DNA of 41,612 bases from Patulibacter sp. (GTDB lineage Bacteria; Actinomycetota; Thermoleophilia; Solirubrobacterales; Solirubrobacteraceae): assembly GCF_030655195.1 (NCBI RefSeq), contig NZ_JAURWA010000116.1, positions 1-41,612 on the forward strand. Reading direction: 5' to 3'. A program made the position numbers and the translations under genes. Shown here piece after piece: positions 23,872 to 32,564 of the stretch (the stretch's first letter is position 1; each line of letters starts with the position of its first letter). The notes under the pieces are model-generated. The model was not told where the DNA came from, ran no database searches, and saw nothing but the letters and a program-made list of their open reading frames with translations.

Positions 23872-23902
23872 TTTAGTAACTATCTGGTTCGTTCGCTATG
23901 GT
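23872..23902 (+). promoter_or_regulatory. AT-rich promoter with -10 TATGGT, leaderless SDR C start
   Basis: TATGGT at 23897-23902 ends six bases before the ATG at 23909. The preceding TTTAGTAACTATCTGGTTC stretch is unusually AT-rich for this DNA and includes AAC-N6-GTT symmetry, so it could be a TetR-type operator. Confidence 0.5.
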
Positions 23903-23908
23903 CGGGGC

Positions 23909-24883
23909 ATGAGCGAGCACGGGTTCACCGCCACCTCCACCGCCGCCGAGGTCGTCGACGGCATCGACCTCTCGGGGAGGCGCGCCGTCGTCACCGGCGG
24001 TGCGTCGGGCATCGGCATCGAGACCGCGCGGGCCCTCGCGGGGGCCGGCGCCGAGGTCACCATCGCCGTCCGGAACCCCGCGGCGGGCGAGGAGGCCGCG
24101 CGGGACATCGCCGCGAGCACCGGGGCCGACCGGGTCCGCGTCGCACCGCTGGACCTCGCCGACCTCGCCTCGATCGACGCGTTCGTCGCCGCGTGGGACG
24201 GTCCGCTGCACCTGCTGGTCGACAACGCCGGTGTGATGGACGCGCCGCACGGCACCACGGCGCAGGGGTGGGAGACGCAGTTCGGCACGAACCACCTCGG
24301 TCACTTCGCGTTGGCCCTCGGGCTCCACCCCGCCCTGGCGGCCGCGGGGGACGCGCGGATCGTGTCGGTCTCCTCCAGCGGGCACGCCGCATCGCCGATC
24401 GTCTTCGACGACCTCTTCTTCGAGCGTCGCCCCTACGACCCCGGCCTGGCGTACGGGCAGTCCAAGACGGCCAACAGCCTGTTCGCGGTCGAGGCGACGC
24501 GCCGCTGGGCGGCGGACGGGATCACCGCCAACGCGCTGATGCCCGGCGGCATCTGGACCCCGCTGCAGCGCCACTGGAGCCCGGAGAAGCGCCGCGCCGC
24601 CGAGGAGCAGTCGCGTGCGGCCGAGGCCACGGGCCTGTTCGCGATGAAGACCCCGGAGCAGGGTGCCGCGACCTCGGTCTACGTCGCCACCGCACCCGAG
24701 CTGCAGGGCGTCGGCGGCCGGTACTTCGAGGACTGCCACGAGGCCGAGACGGTCGACGAGCTGCAGGGCATCCACGGGGTCCTGCCCCACGCGCTGGACC
24801 CCGAGGACGCGCGGCGCCTGTGGGACGTGTCGGAGGAGCTGGTCGCGCAGGGACGGGCCGCGCTGTCCGCCACGGGCGCCTGA
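23909..24883 (+). CDS. Short-chain dehydrogenase/reductase C (retinol-dehydrogenase-like)
   Basis: This 324-residue SDR is longer than the classical type and resembles the retinol-dehydrogenase/oxidoreductase group. It has TGGASGIG for cofactor, DNAG in place of NNAG, a serine cluster at 155-157, and Tyr182-x-x-x-Lys186. The first 28 residues precede the Rossmann fold, and an extra C-terminal segment (about 250-324) follows the catalytic core. The ATG at 23909 follows TATGGT by six bases, so the mRNA is probably leaderless. It stands alone, convergent with the mce operon across only 15 bases. It has no sequence link to SDR A or B beyond family motifs, and the substrate is unknown. Confidence 0.88.
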   Translation: MSEHGFTATSTAAEVVDGIDLSGRRAVVTGGASGIGIETARALAGAGAEVTIAVRNPAAGEEAARDIAASTGADRVRVAPLDLADLASIDAFVAAWDGPLHLLVDNAGVMDAPHGTTAQGWETQFGTNHLGHFALALGLHPALAAAGDARIVSVSSSGHAASPIVFDDLFFERRPYDPGLAYGQSKTANSLFAVEATRRWAADGITANALMPGGIWTPLQRHWSPEKRRAAEEQSRAAEATGLFAMKTPEQGAATSVYVATAPELQGVGGRYFEDCHEAETVDELQGIHGVLPHALDPEDARRLWDVSEELVAQGRAALSATGA

Positions 24884-24898
24884 GCGATACGCCGCGTC

Positions 24899-25843
24899 TC
24901 AGCGGCGCGAGCCGTCGGACTCCGCCGCGCGCAACGGGGCGGAGGGTCGCGACGGGTCGACGGTCTCGCCCGCGCGCACGACGTCCGGAGCCTCGTTGGC
25001 GTCCATCCCCGAGCGCCAGTGGTCGACGACGTCCTGCAGGCCCTCGGCCACCTTCAGCAGAGCGGTGGCGTCGGCACCGTGCGGCGCCTGGACCCGCGAC
25101 AGCCAGTCGGCGGCGCGGGGGTCCAGCTCGGTGGCCAGCAGCCCGCGCCCGGCCTCCAGGGCCGCGGCGGCGGAGTGCAGCCGCCCGTGGTTGGCCTCGC
25201 GCGCCGCGAACGAGATCAGCTCCTCGCCCTCCAGCAGCGCGAGGCCGCCGGTGAGCGCGAGGCCCGTGACCTCGCCCGGTCGCGCGCGCTGCGACGAGGA
25301 CTCGCGCCGACGGCGGTTGCCCAGCGCGTCGATCTGCTCGCCGATGCCGCCGCCCCCGACGACGTCGGCCGGCGCGTGGCCGACGACGCCCCAGAGCACG
25401 TCGTCGAGCGTCACCTCGATCGCGTACGGGTCGCGCTGCACCAGGCGGTGGGCCCGCACGGCCGCGTTGACGGCGGCGAGCGCGGCGCCGACCCACTGGC
25501 CGGCCTCGTCGGGATCGCGACGCCAGCCCTCGAGCACCGCGCCGGCGCGCCGCGGGTCCAGCGGCTCGCTGGCCCGCACGAGCGTGACGACGAACTGGGT
25601 GCCGGCCGGGTCCGGCGCGCGGCGCTTGCGCTTGCGCGGTGCCCCCCGCCCCGGGTCGGCGGGATCGGGGATCTCGAACTCGAGGACGTCCGCGCCGCCC
25701 TCGGAGCGCTCGACCCCGGTGGCCCGGTCGGGCTTGGCGCCCGACGGTCCCGCGGCGATGACGTTGCGGCCGGGCGGCAGCGGCAGCGGGCGGTCCAGCC
25801 CGAGCCGCACGTACGCCAGCGACGTCGTCCCGCCGCGACCCAT
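24899..25843 (-). CDS. Terminal gene of the mce operon, function unknown
   Basis: This 314-residue protein starts in a TGATG overlap with the last Mce gene, so it belongs to the operon. I recognise no domain. There is no signal peptide or membrane segment, so it should be cytosolic. It has a basic tract (PRKRKRR, about 69-75) inside a proline-rich low-complexity region, then a mainly helical, Ala/Leu-rich half (about 100-290). The N-terminus (LAYVRLGLDRPLPLPPGRN) could form short strands. It has no resemblance I can see to the mycobacterial Mas or LucA helper proteins, which are membrane-anchored. Its position suggests an accessory or regulatory role for the importer, but that is inference. 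Confidence 0.7.
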   Translation of the reverse strand: MGRGGTTSLAYVRLGLDRPLPLPPGRNVIAAGPSGAKPDRATGVERSEGGADVLEFEIPDPADPGRGAPRKRKRRAPDPAGTQFVVTLVRASEPLDPRRAGAVLEGWRRDPDEAGQWVGAALAAVNAAVRAHRLVQRDPYAIEVTLDDVLWGVVGHAPADVVGGGGIGEQIDALGNRRRRESSSQRARPGEVTGLALTGGLALLEGEELISFAAREANHGRLHSAAAALEAGRGLLATELDPRAADWLSRVQAPHGADATALLKVAEGLQDVVDHWRSGMDANEAPDVVRAGETVDPSRPSAPLRAAESDGSRR

Positions 25844-27189
25844 CACTTCGCGCCCAGTGCGCTCGGGTCGGTCTTCAGCTGCTGCGGTGCCTTCGTCCCG
25901 GCGACGGGCGCCTTGCGCGTCCCGGGATCGGGATAGGCGTTGCGCTTGACGCCGTGGACGTGGCCGAAGCCGCCGATGTTCGTCAGCTGCTCGACCGCGT
26001 CGTAGACCTGCTTGGGCAGGGCCGTGATGGTCTCCTCGTCGACCAGGGCGTGGACCCGACCCAGGTTGCCGGTCACGTCGCGCGTGTCGGTGGCGGAGCC
26101 GAGGTTGGCCCAGACGGTGCCGATGTCCCGAGCGTGCGGCTTCAGGTACCGCAGGGCGGGGTTGAGGTTGCGCATCAGGGCGTCGATCGAGGGGACCGCG
26201 TCCTTCGTCGCCCCGCTGAAGTCCTTGAGCTTCGCGAGCATCGGATCGGCCCGGCGGGAGACGGACGGCAGCACGTCGAACAGCTCGCGGCCGGCGTTCG
26301 CCGACTCCTCGAGGCGCCGGGTCACCGCCGGCAGCGCCGCCATCGCCACGCGCAGGTCGGCCGTCACCGGTGTGCTGCGACGGGACACGCGACCGAGCTT
26401 GGCCGAGGTCTCCTCGAGCTGGCGCAGCGTGTCGGGCAGCTGGGCCAGCGTGGCCCCGATCTGCGCGTCGCGCGACGCCGCGGCCGCGGCGGTCCGCTGG
26501 CCCTGCACCGCGAGGTTGCGGACGTCGGCGGTGCGGTTGGCGAACGCCTGCAGGACCTGTCCGGTCTGGTCGACCATCTTCGCCAGCTGCGGCTTCTGGT
26601 CGCCCAGCAGGTCGCTGAGCTCCTGCACGTTCTTCAGCGTGACCGGCGTGGTGCCGAACAGGCGGCTGAGCTGCGCCCCCCGCTCGCCGAAGCCGCCGCC
26701 GAGCGAGTCCAGGTTGGCCTGGATCGCCTTGCGGGTCCGGTCGTCGAGACCGGAGAGGATCTCGTCCAGCTGCACCGCCTCGCCGGCCTGCGCGAGCGGA
26801 AGCACGCCGTTGTCCCCCAGGGGCCCCGACTTCGGCGAGCCCGGGTCGAGCTCGATGTAGTTCTCGCCGACCAGCGTCTTGGTGCGGATGCGGACCGTGG
26901 CGTTCTTGTAGAGCGTGCCCTGGTCCTTGTCGACCTCGAACGAGACGACGCCGACCGAGCCGCGGTTGGTCACGTCCTTGACGCGGCCGATCTTGACGCC
27001 GGCGCGACGGACGTCCGCGTTCGGGACGAGCTGGAACGCGGTCGGGACGAGCGCGCGGGCGCGGTTGCCCGACTCGCCGCCGGGCAGGTCGCCGCCGGCC
27101 TTGACGAACAGCCAGCCGAAGATGCCGATCGTCGCGATCATGAAGACCGCGATGGTCAGCAGCTTGCCGATGCGGTTCTCGATCCTCAT
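25843..27189 (-). CDS. MCE family protein, sixth of six
   Basis: This 448-residue protein has one N-terminal membrane helix (about 9-28) and an MCE domain (about 45-118; LVPNADVRRAGVKIGRV, then VRIRTKTLVGENYIELDPG). A long alpha-helical region follows (about 140-390). MCE subunits assemble as hexamers that form a lipid-conducting channel outside the membrane. By position it corresponds to MceF. The ATG overlaps the previous gene by ATGA. The C-terminal tail is short and Pro/Lys-rich. There is no lipobox, so it is held by its helix. Confidence 0.9.
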   Translation of the reverse strand: MRIENRIGKLLTIAVFMIATIGIFGWLFVKAGGDLPGGESGNRARALVPTAFQLVPNADVRRAGVKIGRVKDVTNRGSVGVVSFEVDKDQGTLYKNATVRIRTKTLVGENYIELDPGSPKSGPLGDNGVLPLAQAGEAVQLDEILSGLDDRTRKAIQANLDSLGGGFGERGAQLSRLFGTTPVTLKNVQELSDLLGDQKPQLAKMVDQTGQVLQAFANRTADVRNLAVQGQRTAAAAASRDAQIGATLAQLPDTLRQLEETSAKLGRVSRRSTPVTADLRVAMAALPAVTRRLEESANAGRELFDVLPSVSRRADPMLAKLKDFSGATKDAVPSIDALMRNLNPALRYLKPHARDIGTVWANLGSATDTRDVTGNLGRVHALVDEETITALPKQVYDAVEQLTNIGGFGHVHGVKRNAYPDPGTRKAPVAGTKAPQQLKTDPSALGAK

Positions 27190-28451
27190 CGGGTCGCTCC
27201 GTTCTGCGTGCAGGTCTTGTCCCGGCGGAGGTTGGGCTCCGCCACCTTGCCCAGGCTGAATGCGGGCGCACCCACCACGAGCTCACCACGCGGCCACGCG
27301 CCGTTCTCGTCGTAGTACTTCAGGACCGACAGCGTCCACTGGAAGAACTTGCTCGTCGTCAGCCGGCACGGGGTGATGTCCCCGCTCGCGCGGTCCAGGC
27401 GCGGCGCGACGGGCCCGAGCGTGTCGAACGCGTCCTTCAGCGCCGAGGCCGTCGGCGGCAGCGAGGTCGCCAGCGGCTTGAGGTCCTTGGCGGCCGGCCG
27501 CAGCGCGGTCAGCGACGGCGTCGCGTCCTTGCTCAGGCCCTCGAGCGACTTCAGGCCGGTCTCGAGCTTCGCGGCGACGGGGCGCAGCGACGCCAGGGCC
27601 GGGTCGACCTCGGTCTGCGCATCGCGCAGCGTCGCGAAGGACGAGCGCATGCGCGACAGCGTCCCGGGCAGCTCCGCGAGCGTCGCCGACAGCGTCTCGT
27701 CGTGCTGGGCGAGCTCGGCGACCGTGCCGTTGCCGTCACGGACGAGCTTCGTCAGCTGCTGGTCGCGGGTGTTGACCGCCGCGGTCAGCCGACCGAGGTT
27801 GTCGACGACCCGGGCGATCTCACGACGACGGTCGGTCATCGCGCCCGCCAGCTTGTCGGCGGTGCGCAGGAACGGGGCCAGCGAGGCGAACGCGCGCCGC
27901 AGCTCCTCGCCGTGCCCGCCGACGCCCTCGCCGAAGTCGTCGGTGAGCGCGGCCAGCCGGGCCCGCGTGTCGGTGTCGAAGGTGTTCAGGACGCCCGAGA
28001 TGTCGACCGGCACGTCCGTGCGCTGCATCCCGAGGACCTCGTCCTTGCCGAGCTCCCCCGCGGCCTTCGTGCCGCGCGAGTCGATCGAGACGTACATGTC
28101 CTGCAGCGGCGTCACCGGACGCAGCCGGATCCGTGCGTTCTTGTAGAGCTCGCCGTACTTGTCCTCGAGCGAGAGCGTGAGGACGGCGTGCTTGCCCTCG
28201 ACCTTCGCCTTGGAGATCAGACCGACCTTGACGCCGGCCAGCCGCACCTGCTGCTGGCCGGGGCGGACGCCCTTCACGTCCTGGAAGGCCACCTGGTACT
28301 TGCGGGTGGCCTGCCAGGGCCACTGCGCCTCCTGCTTGTGGAAGGTGAACCAGGCCGCGACGCCGGCGAAGGCGACGAGGACCAGGAGGATCCCGAAGGG
28401 CTTGCGCCCGCGCTTGATCTCGAGCCTGAGGCGGTCGCTGTTGAACCTCAT
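27186..28451 (-). CDS. MCE family protein, fifth of six
   Basis: This 421-residue protein has a membrane helix at about 19-36 and an MCE domain at about 50-125, where GVRPGQQQVRLAGVKVG and RPVTPLQDMYVSI are typical. Helical repeats follow, and the C-terminal part has two cysteines (ITPCRLTTS and KTCTQNG) that could form a disulfide. In mycobacteria the fifth protein (MceE) is a lipoprotein; this one has no LxxC lipobox and keeps an uncleaved helix. The ATG overlaps the preceding stop by ATGA. Confidence 0.9.
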   Translation of the reverse strand: MRFNSDRLRLEIKRGRKPFGILLVLVAFAGVAAWFTFHKQEAQWPWQATRKYQVAFQDVKGVRPGQQQVRLAGVKVGLISKAKVEGKHAVLTLSLEDKYGELYKNARIRLRPVTPLQDMYVSIDSRGTKAAGELGKDEVLGMQRTDVPVDISGVLNTFDTDTRARLAALTDDFGEGVGGHGEELRRAFASLAPFLRTADKLAGAMTDRRREIARVVDNLGRLTAAVNTRDQQLTKLVRDGNGTVAELAQHDETLSATLAELPGTLSRMRSSFATLRDAQTEVDPALASLRPVAAKLETGLKSLEGLSKDATPSLTALRPAAKDLKPLATSLPPTASALKDAFDTLGPVAPRLDRASGDITPCRLTTSKFFQWTLSVLKYYDENGAWPRGELVVGAPAFSLGKVAEPNLRRDKTCTQNGATR

Positions 28452-29857
28452 CGGTCGCTCCCCTTCTTCGCCGCGCCGCTCTTGGGCCGCGGCGGGTCGT
28501 CCGGGAAGTCGGTCGCCGGCGGCAGGGGCGAGCCCGACAGCGCCTTGACGATGTCCCCGAGGGCCTCGCAGTTGATCTTCTTGTCGGCCGGGACGTCCGG
28601 GTCCGTCAGGTACGTCGTGCACGGCAGCGTCTGGAACGTCCGCTCGCTCGGGGCGGTCTGGAAGTTCATCATGAAGCCGTTCGCGTCGAACCCGGAGGCC
28701 GCGGAGCTCAGCGTGCTGAAGAACGGCCCGATGGCCTCCGACAGCTTCAGGTTCGTGTCCTTGTCGCGCTCGTTGAGCCACGGCAGGAGCACGTCGTTCG
28801 TCCTGGTCACCGTGGGCTTCAGCGCGTTGATCGTCGTGATGCCGGGGTCGACGGTCGTCGCCAGGCGGCTGACCGCCGGACGCAGCGCGCGGAGCGTCGG
28901 CTCGGCGTCGTCGAGGACGGTGTCCAGGCGGCGCAGGGCCGGCCGGGCCGCGTCGGCGGCGTCGGGCAGCGCCCGGGCGCCGGGGAGGAGGTCCACGGCC
29001 GTCGGGTCGAGCTGGTTCAGCGTGCCGCGGACGCGGGCCAGCGTCAGGCGGGTGTCGTCCATCGTGGCCGGTGCCTGGTCGAGCAGCGAGCCGAGGCTGT
29101 CGCGGCGGGAGGCCGTGACGCCGAGCGCGACGCGCCCGTTCTCGACGAGCCCGGCGAGGTCCTCGTCGGCCGTCGAGAGCGCGCCCATCGTGCGGCTGGT
29201 CTCGCGGACGAGGTCCGTGAGGTTGCCCGGGTTGGTGCCGCGGAGGGAGCCGACGCCGGTGCGGATCTTCTTGAGCGCGGGGCCGGCTGCGTCGATCGCG
29301 GCCTGGATCTCCTTCGGCTCCTTCGTGCCGGCGTCGAACGCGGCGATCGTCTCCTGCACGGACTTGCGCTGCGTCGGGCCGAGGGTCTGGATCGCCTGGT
29401 CGGCCTCGGTCTGGATGCTCGTGCGGTCCAGCGGGATGCCGTCCGCGCCGAGCTCCCCGTTGCCCGGCGTCCCCGGATCGAGGTCGATGTACATGTTGCG
29501 GCCGAGCAGCGTGCGCCAGCGGATGCCGGCGCGGGCGTCGCTCTTGAGGTCGAGGTCCTGGTCGTCCTTGATGCGCATGGTCACCAGGGCGCCGCGACGG
29601 CCGCGCTCACGCTCGACCTTCGTGACCTCGCCGACGTCGACGCCCGCGGTGCGGACGACGGTGCCGCCCTGGACCTGCGTGGCGTTGGCGAAGCGCGCCT
29701 GGATCTCTTCGCCGCCCTTGCCGAGGAACGGAATGGAGCGGCTGTAGCCCGCGTAGAGCACCAGGACGACGAGCCCAAGCAGGATGAACCCGTTGCGCAG
29801 CGGGCGCGCCCGGTGCATCCCGGGCTGGTAGGCGAAGCGATCGCGGATGCGGCTCAT
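28448..29857 (-). CDS. MCE family protein, fourth of six
   Basis: This 469-residue protein has a membrane helix at about 21-38 and an MCE domain at about 50-130 (GGTVVRTAGVDVGEVTKV, then WRTLLGRNMYIDLDPG). A long helical region and a tail with two cysteines (LPCTTYL and INCEALG) follow. The ATG at 29857 overlaps the preceding stop by ATGA; an upstream in-frame start at 29890 would lie inside the previous gene and is not used. By position it is MceD-like. Confidence 0.9.
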   Translation of the reverse strand: MSRIRDRFAYQPGMHRARPLRNGFILLGLVVLVLYAGYSRSIPFLGKGGEEIQARFANATQVQGGTVVRTAGVDVGEVTKVERERGRRGALVTMRIKDDQDLDLKSDARAGIRWRTLLGRNMYIDLDPGTPGNGELGADGIPLDRTSIQTEADQAIQTLGPTQRKSVQETIAAFDAGTKEPKEIQAAIDAAGPALKKIRTGVGSLRGTNPGNLTDLVRETSRTMGALSTADEDLAGLVENGRVALGVTASRRDSLGSLLDQAPATMDDTRLTLARVRGTLNQLDPTAVDLLPGARALPDAADAARPALRRLDTVLDDAEPTLRALRPAVSRLATTVDPGITTINALKPTVTRTNDVLLPWLNERDKDTNLKLSEAIGPFFSTLSSAASGFDANGFMMNFQTAPSERTFQTLPCTTYLTDPDVPADKKINCEALGDIVKALSGSPLPPATDFPDDPPRPKSGAAKKGSDR

Positions 29858-31152
29858 CGGAAGGTCCTCGCGTCCTGGCGGACGGTGCACGGGGCCGGGT
29901 AGGGGTTGTCGACGACCAGCGGCGAGCGGATCCCGGCGCCGGAGACGCTCTCCTCGCTGCCCATGACGTTCAGGCGGAGGGCGTTCAGCGTGCCGACGCC
30001 CTTCGCGCCACCGGGAACGCCGAAGCCGAGCATGCTCGACCAGTTCTTGGTGAACAGCGCGATGTCGCAGCCGTGGGCGCCGAGGCGGTCCACGATCGGC
30101 AGGCTCGATGCGAGCCCGCTGCGGATCGACGGCAGCACCGGATCGACCTCGGCCAGGAGCCCGAGGACGGGATCGACCGCCTCCTGCGCCTTGTCGAGCG
30201 TCGTGCGGGCGCTCTTCAGGCCCGCGGGGGACTCGCGGATCAGGCGGCTCGTGGCACGCAGGCCGGCCGGGGCCGGCTCGAGCGCCGGGAGGGCCGTCCG
30301 CGACAGGGCACGGATCTCGCGCAGGAACGGCTCCGTGTCCCGCAGCCCGGCCCGCGCGGTGGCCAGGGAGGCGGGGGCCGCGTCGAGCGAGGCCTTCAGG
30401 TTGTCGCCGTTCTTCGCGAAGGCGTCGAACGCGTCGGCGCCGTCGCCGAAGCCCTGCTTGATCGTCTCGCGGACCGGGTCGGCGGCCAGCGAGGCGCCGT
30501 CGGCACCGTTGATGAAGCTGCGCACGGCACCGGTCCGGTCGTTGATCGGCTTGGCGATCGCCTTCAGGGCACGCAGGCCCTGCGGTCCGTTGTCGAGGAC
30601 CGCCTGGATGTCGCGACCGCGACCGAGGAAGCCGCCGCCGAGACCCTTCGCGAGCTCCTGCGCCTTCAGGCGCCGTTCGCGGTCGAAGGTGTCGAGCGTG
30701 GTGTCGAGCTCGGTCGACGCGGACGTCTGGCCCGTGCCGAGCATGTCGCCGTCCGCGAGCGGCGTACCCGACTTCCCCGGCTTCAGCTCGACGAAGCGGA
30801 CGCCGATCGGGGAGCGCGGGCGGACCCGCAGGGTGGTGTCGGAGCGCAGCGGCTCGACCTCGGGGTTCATCTGCAGGTCGACGACGGCCTTGCCGTTCTC
30901 GACCCGCGGGTTCAGGACCTGACCGACGTTCTTGCCGCCGATGCGGACCTGGTAATGGCCCGTCAGGTTGTCGGCGTTGTCGAACGCGGCCCGGACCGTG
31001 AAGTACTGCTTGCCCGGGATGGAGTTCGGCGCGTAGTAGCCGACCAGGAACATGACCACGACGGCACCGATGCCGGCGAGGCCGATGGCCCAGAGCACCG
31101 GACGCGGCAGGCTCCGGCTGGCGGCGCGACCGCGGGGACGGGAGCGACTCAT
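29854..31152 (-). CDS. MCE family protein, third of six
   Basis: This 432-residue protein has a basic N-terminus, a membrane helix at about 19-40 and an MCE domain at about 50-126 (HYQVRIGGKNVGQVLNP, then RPRSPIGVRFVELKPG). After the helical region comes a C-terminal segment with GAHGCDIALFTKNWSSM and PYPAPCTVRQD, again with a likely cysteine pair. The ATG overlaps the preceding stop by ATGA. By position it is MceC-like. Confidence 0.9.
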   Translation of the reverse strand: MSRSRPRGRAASRSLPRPVLWAIGLAGIGAVVVMFLVGYYAPNSIPGKQYFTVRAAFDNADNLTGHYQVRIGGKNVGQVLNPRVENGKAVVDLQMNPEVEPLRSDTTLRVRPRSPIGVRFVELKPGKSGTPLADGDMLGTGQTSASTELDTTLDTFDRERRLKAQELAKGLGGGFLGRGRDIQAVLDNGPQGLRALKAIAKPINDRTGAVRSFINGADGASLAADPVRETIKQGFGDGADAFDAFAKNGDNLKASLDAAPASLATARAGLRDTEPFLREIRALSRTALPALEPAPAGLRATSRLIRESPAGLKSARTTLDKAQEAVDPVLGLLAEVDPVLPSIRSGLASSLPIVDRLGAHGCDIALFTKNWSSMLGFGVPGGAKGVGTLNALRLNVMGSEESVSGAGIRSPLVVDNPYPAPCTVRQDARTFR

Positions 31153-32564
31153 CGGTTCACCAGCCCGTTGAGGGTGTTCAGGACGCCGGGGATCAAGGAT
31201 TCCGGCTTCTTCAGCGTCTCGGTCAGCTGCTCGATCGGGTTCGTCGACGGAGCGGGTGCGGCCTCGGGCGCCTTCGCCGCTGGGGCGGCCTGGGTCGTCG
31301 TCGGCTGCGCCTTGCGCTTGAGCTCGGTGCCCTCGGCTCCGGCCGACGGGCCGGGGTCCTGCGGCCTGTCGGCCTGGGCGCCGCCGTTGTTGATCTTCGA
31401 CAGGAGGTTCGTGAGCAGCTCCTCGTCGAGGACGGCCTCCGTGCGGAACACGTGGCCGGCGGCGTCGCGGCCCTGGATGGTCCGCGTCCAGCCCTCCATC
31501 ACCCGCAGGAGCGGGTTGACCTGGTCGTCCAGCACCCGGCTGAGCGGGTCGAAGACGGTGGAGAAGCGCTGGAGCTCACGTGCGGGGAGGCGCAGGCGGC
31601 CGACGACCGGCGTGCCCTTCTTCCCCAGGCGCGAGAGGTCCGGCGAGACGTCCTTGACCTTGGCCAGCGTGGGCCGTGCGTCGTCCTCGAGGTCCGGCAG
31701 GCGGTCGAGCGCGTCCGTCAGCGGCGGGGCCGTGCGCTGGAGCTCGGCGGCGGCGGGCTTCAGGCGCCCGGCCGCGGTGTCGAGCGTGGTCAGCGTGGCC
31801 TGCAGCTGGCGCAGGGTGCTCGGGGCCTGGTCGATCGTGGAGCCGAGCTTCTCGCGGTTCTGGGCCGTGACCTGCAGGGCCCGCTGACCGGAGTCGACGA
31901 GGTCCGCCAGGCGCTTGCCGCCGTCCGCGAAGGACTGCAGCACCCGGTCGCCGGTCGAGGCGACGCGCTTGAGCTGCGTGGTGTCCGCCGCGAAGCTCTC
32001 CAGGAGCAGGCGGCCCTCGCGCAGCGAGGACGGCATGCGGTCGAGCAGCGCGTTGAAGTCGGTGCCCCGGCCGCGGAGACCGACGCCGGCCTCGTTGATC
32101 AGGACGCGGAGCCGACCGCGGGTGGTCGGGTCGAGCGTGTCGATGACCTCGTCGAGCTCGACCGGCGCGCCGGTCCGCGACATCGGGATGGTCGCGCCGG
32201 ACTTCACGGTGCGCTTGAGGTCGCCCGGGCGCAGGTCGACGTACTTCTCGCCGAGGAGGTTGACCGGGCGGGCGTCGGCGGTGGCGCCGGTGCCGATCGG
32301 CACGGCCCCGTCGCGCAGCCGCATCGTGACCATCGCGGTGTCGCGGGGGGTCAGGGTGATGCTCGAGATCTTGCCGCCGGGAACGCCGCCGATCTTCACG
32401 TCGGAGTTCTTCCGCAGGCCGGATGAGTCCTTGAACTCGGCCTTGACGGTGTAGCTCTCCTTGTCGGTGCCGGTGGTCGCGATGACGATCGCGACCACCG
32501 CGATGAGGACGACGGCCGCGATCGCGAGCAGTCGGGGGTAGGAGTGCCGCCTGGTGCGGTTCAT
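31149..32564 (-). CDS. MCE family protein, second of six
   Basis: This 471-residue protein has a membrane helix at about 11-30 and an MCE domain at about 38-115 (NSDVKIGGVPGGKISSITL, then ADARPVNLLGEKYVDLRPG). After the helices it ends in an extended Ala/Pro/Thr/Lys-rich tail (about 400-445) and a short amphipathic C-terminus. It lacks the C-terminal cysteine pair seen in several siblings. The ATG at 32564 overlaps the preceding stop by ATGA. By position it is MceB-like. Confidence 0.9.
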   Translation of the reverse strand: MNRTRRHSYPRLLAIAAVVLIAVVAIVIATTGTDKESYTVKAEFKDSSGLRKNSDVKIGGVPGGKISSITLTPRDTAMVTMRLRDGAVPIGTGATADARPVNLLGEKYVDLRPGDLKRTVKSGATIPMSRTGAPVELDEVIDTLDPTTRGRLRVLINEAGVGLRGRGTDFNALLDRMPSSLREGRLLLESFAADTTQLKRVASTGDRVLQSFADGGKRLADLVDSGQRALQVTAQNREKLGSTIDQAPSTLRQLQATLTTLDTAAGRLKPAAAELQRTAPPLTDALDRLPDLEDDARPTLAKVKDVSPDLSRLGKKGTPVVGRLRLPARELQRFSTVFDPLSRVLDDQVNPLLRVMEGWTRTIQGRDAAGHVFRTEAVLDEELLTNLLSKINNGGAQADRPQDPGPSAGAEGTELKRKAQPTTTQAAPAAKAPEAAPAPSTNPIEQLTETLKKPESLIPGVLNTLNGLVNR

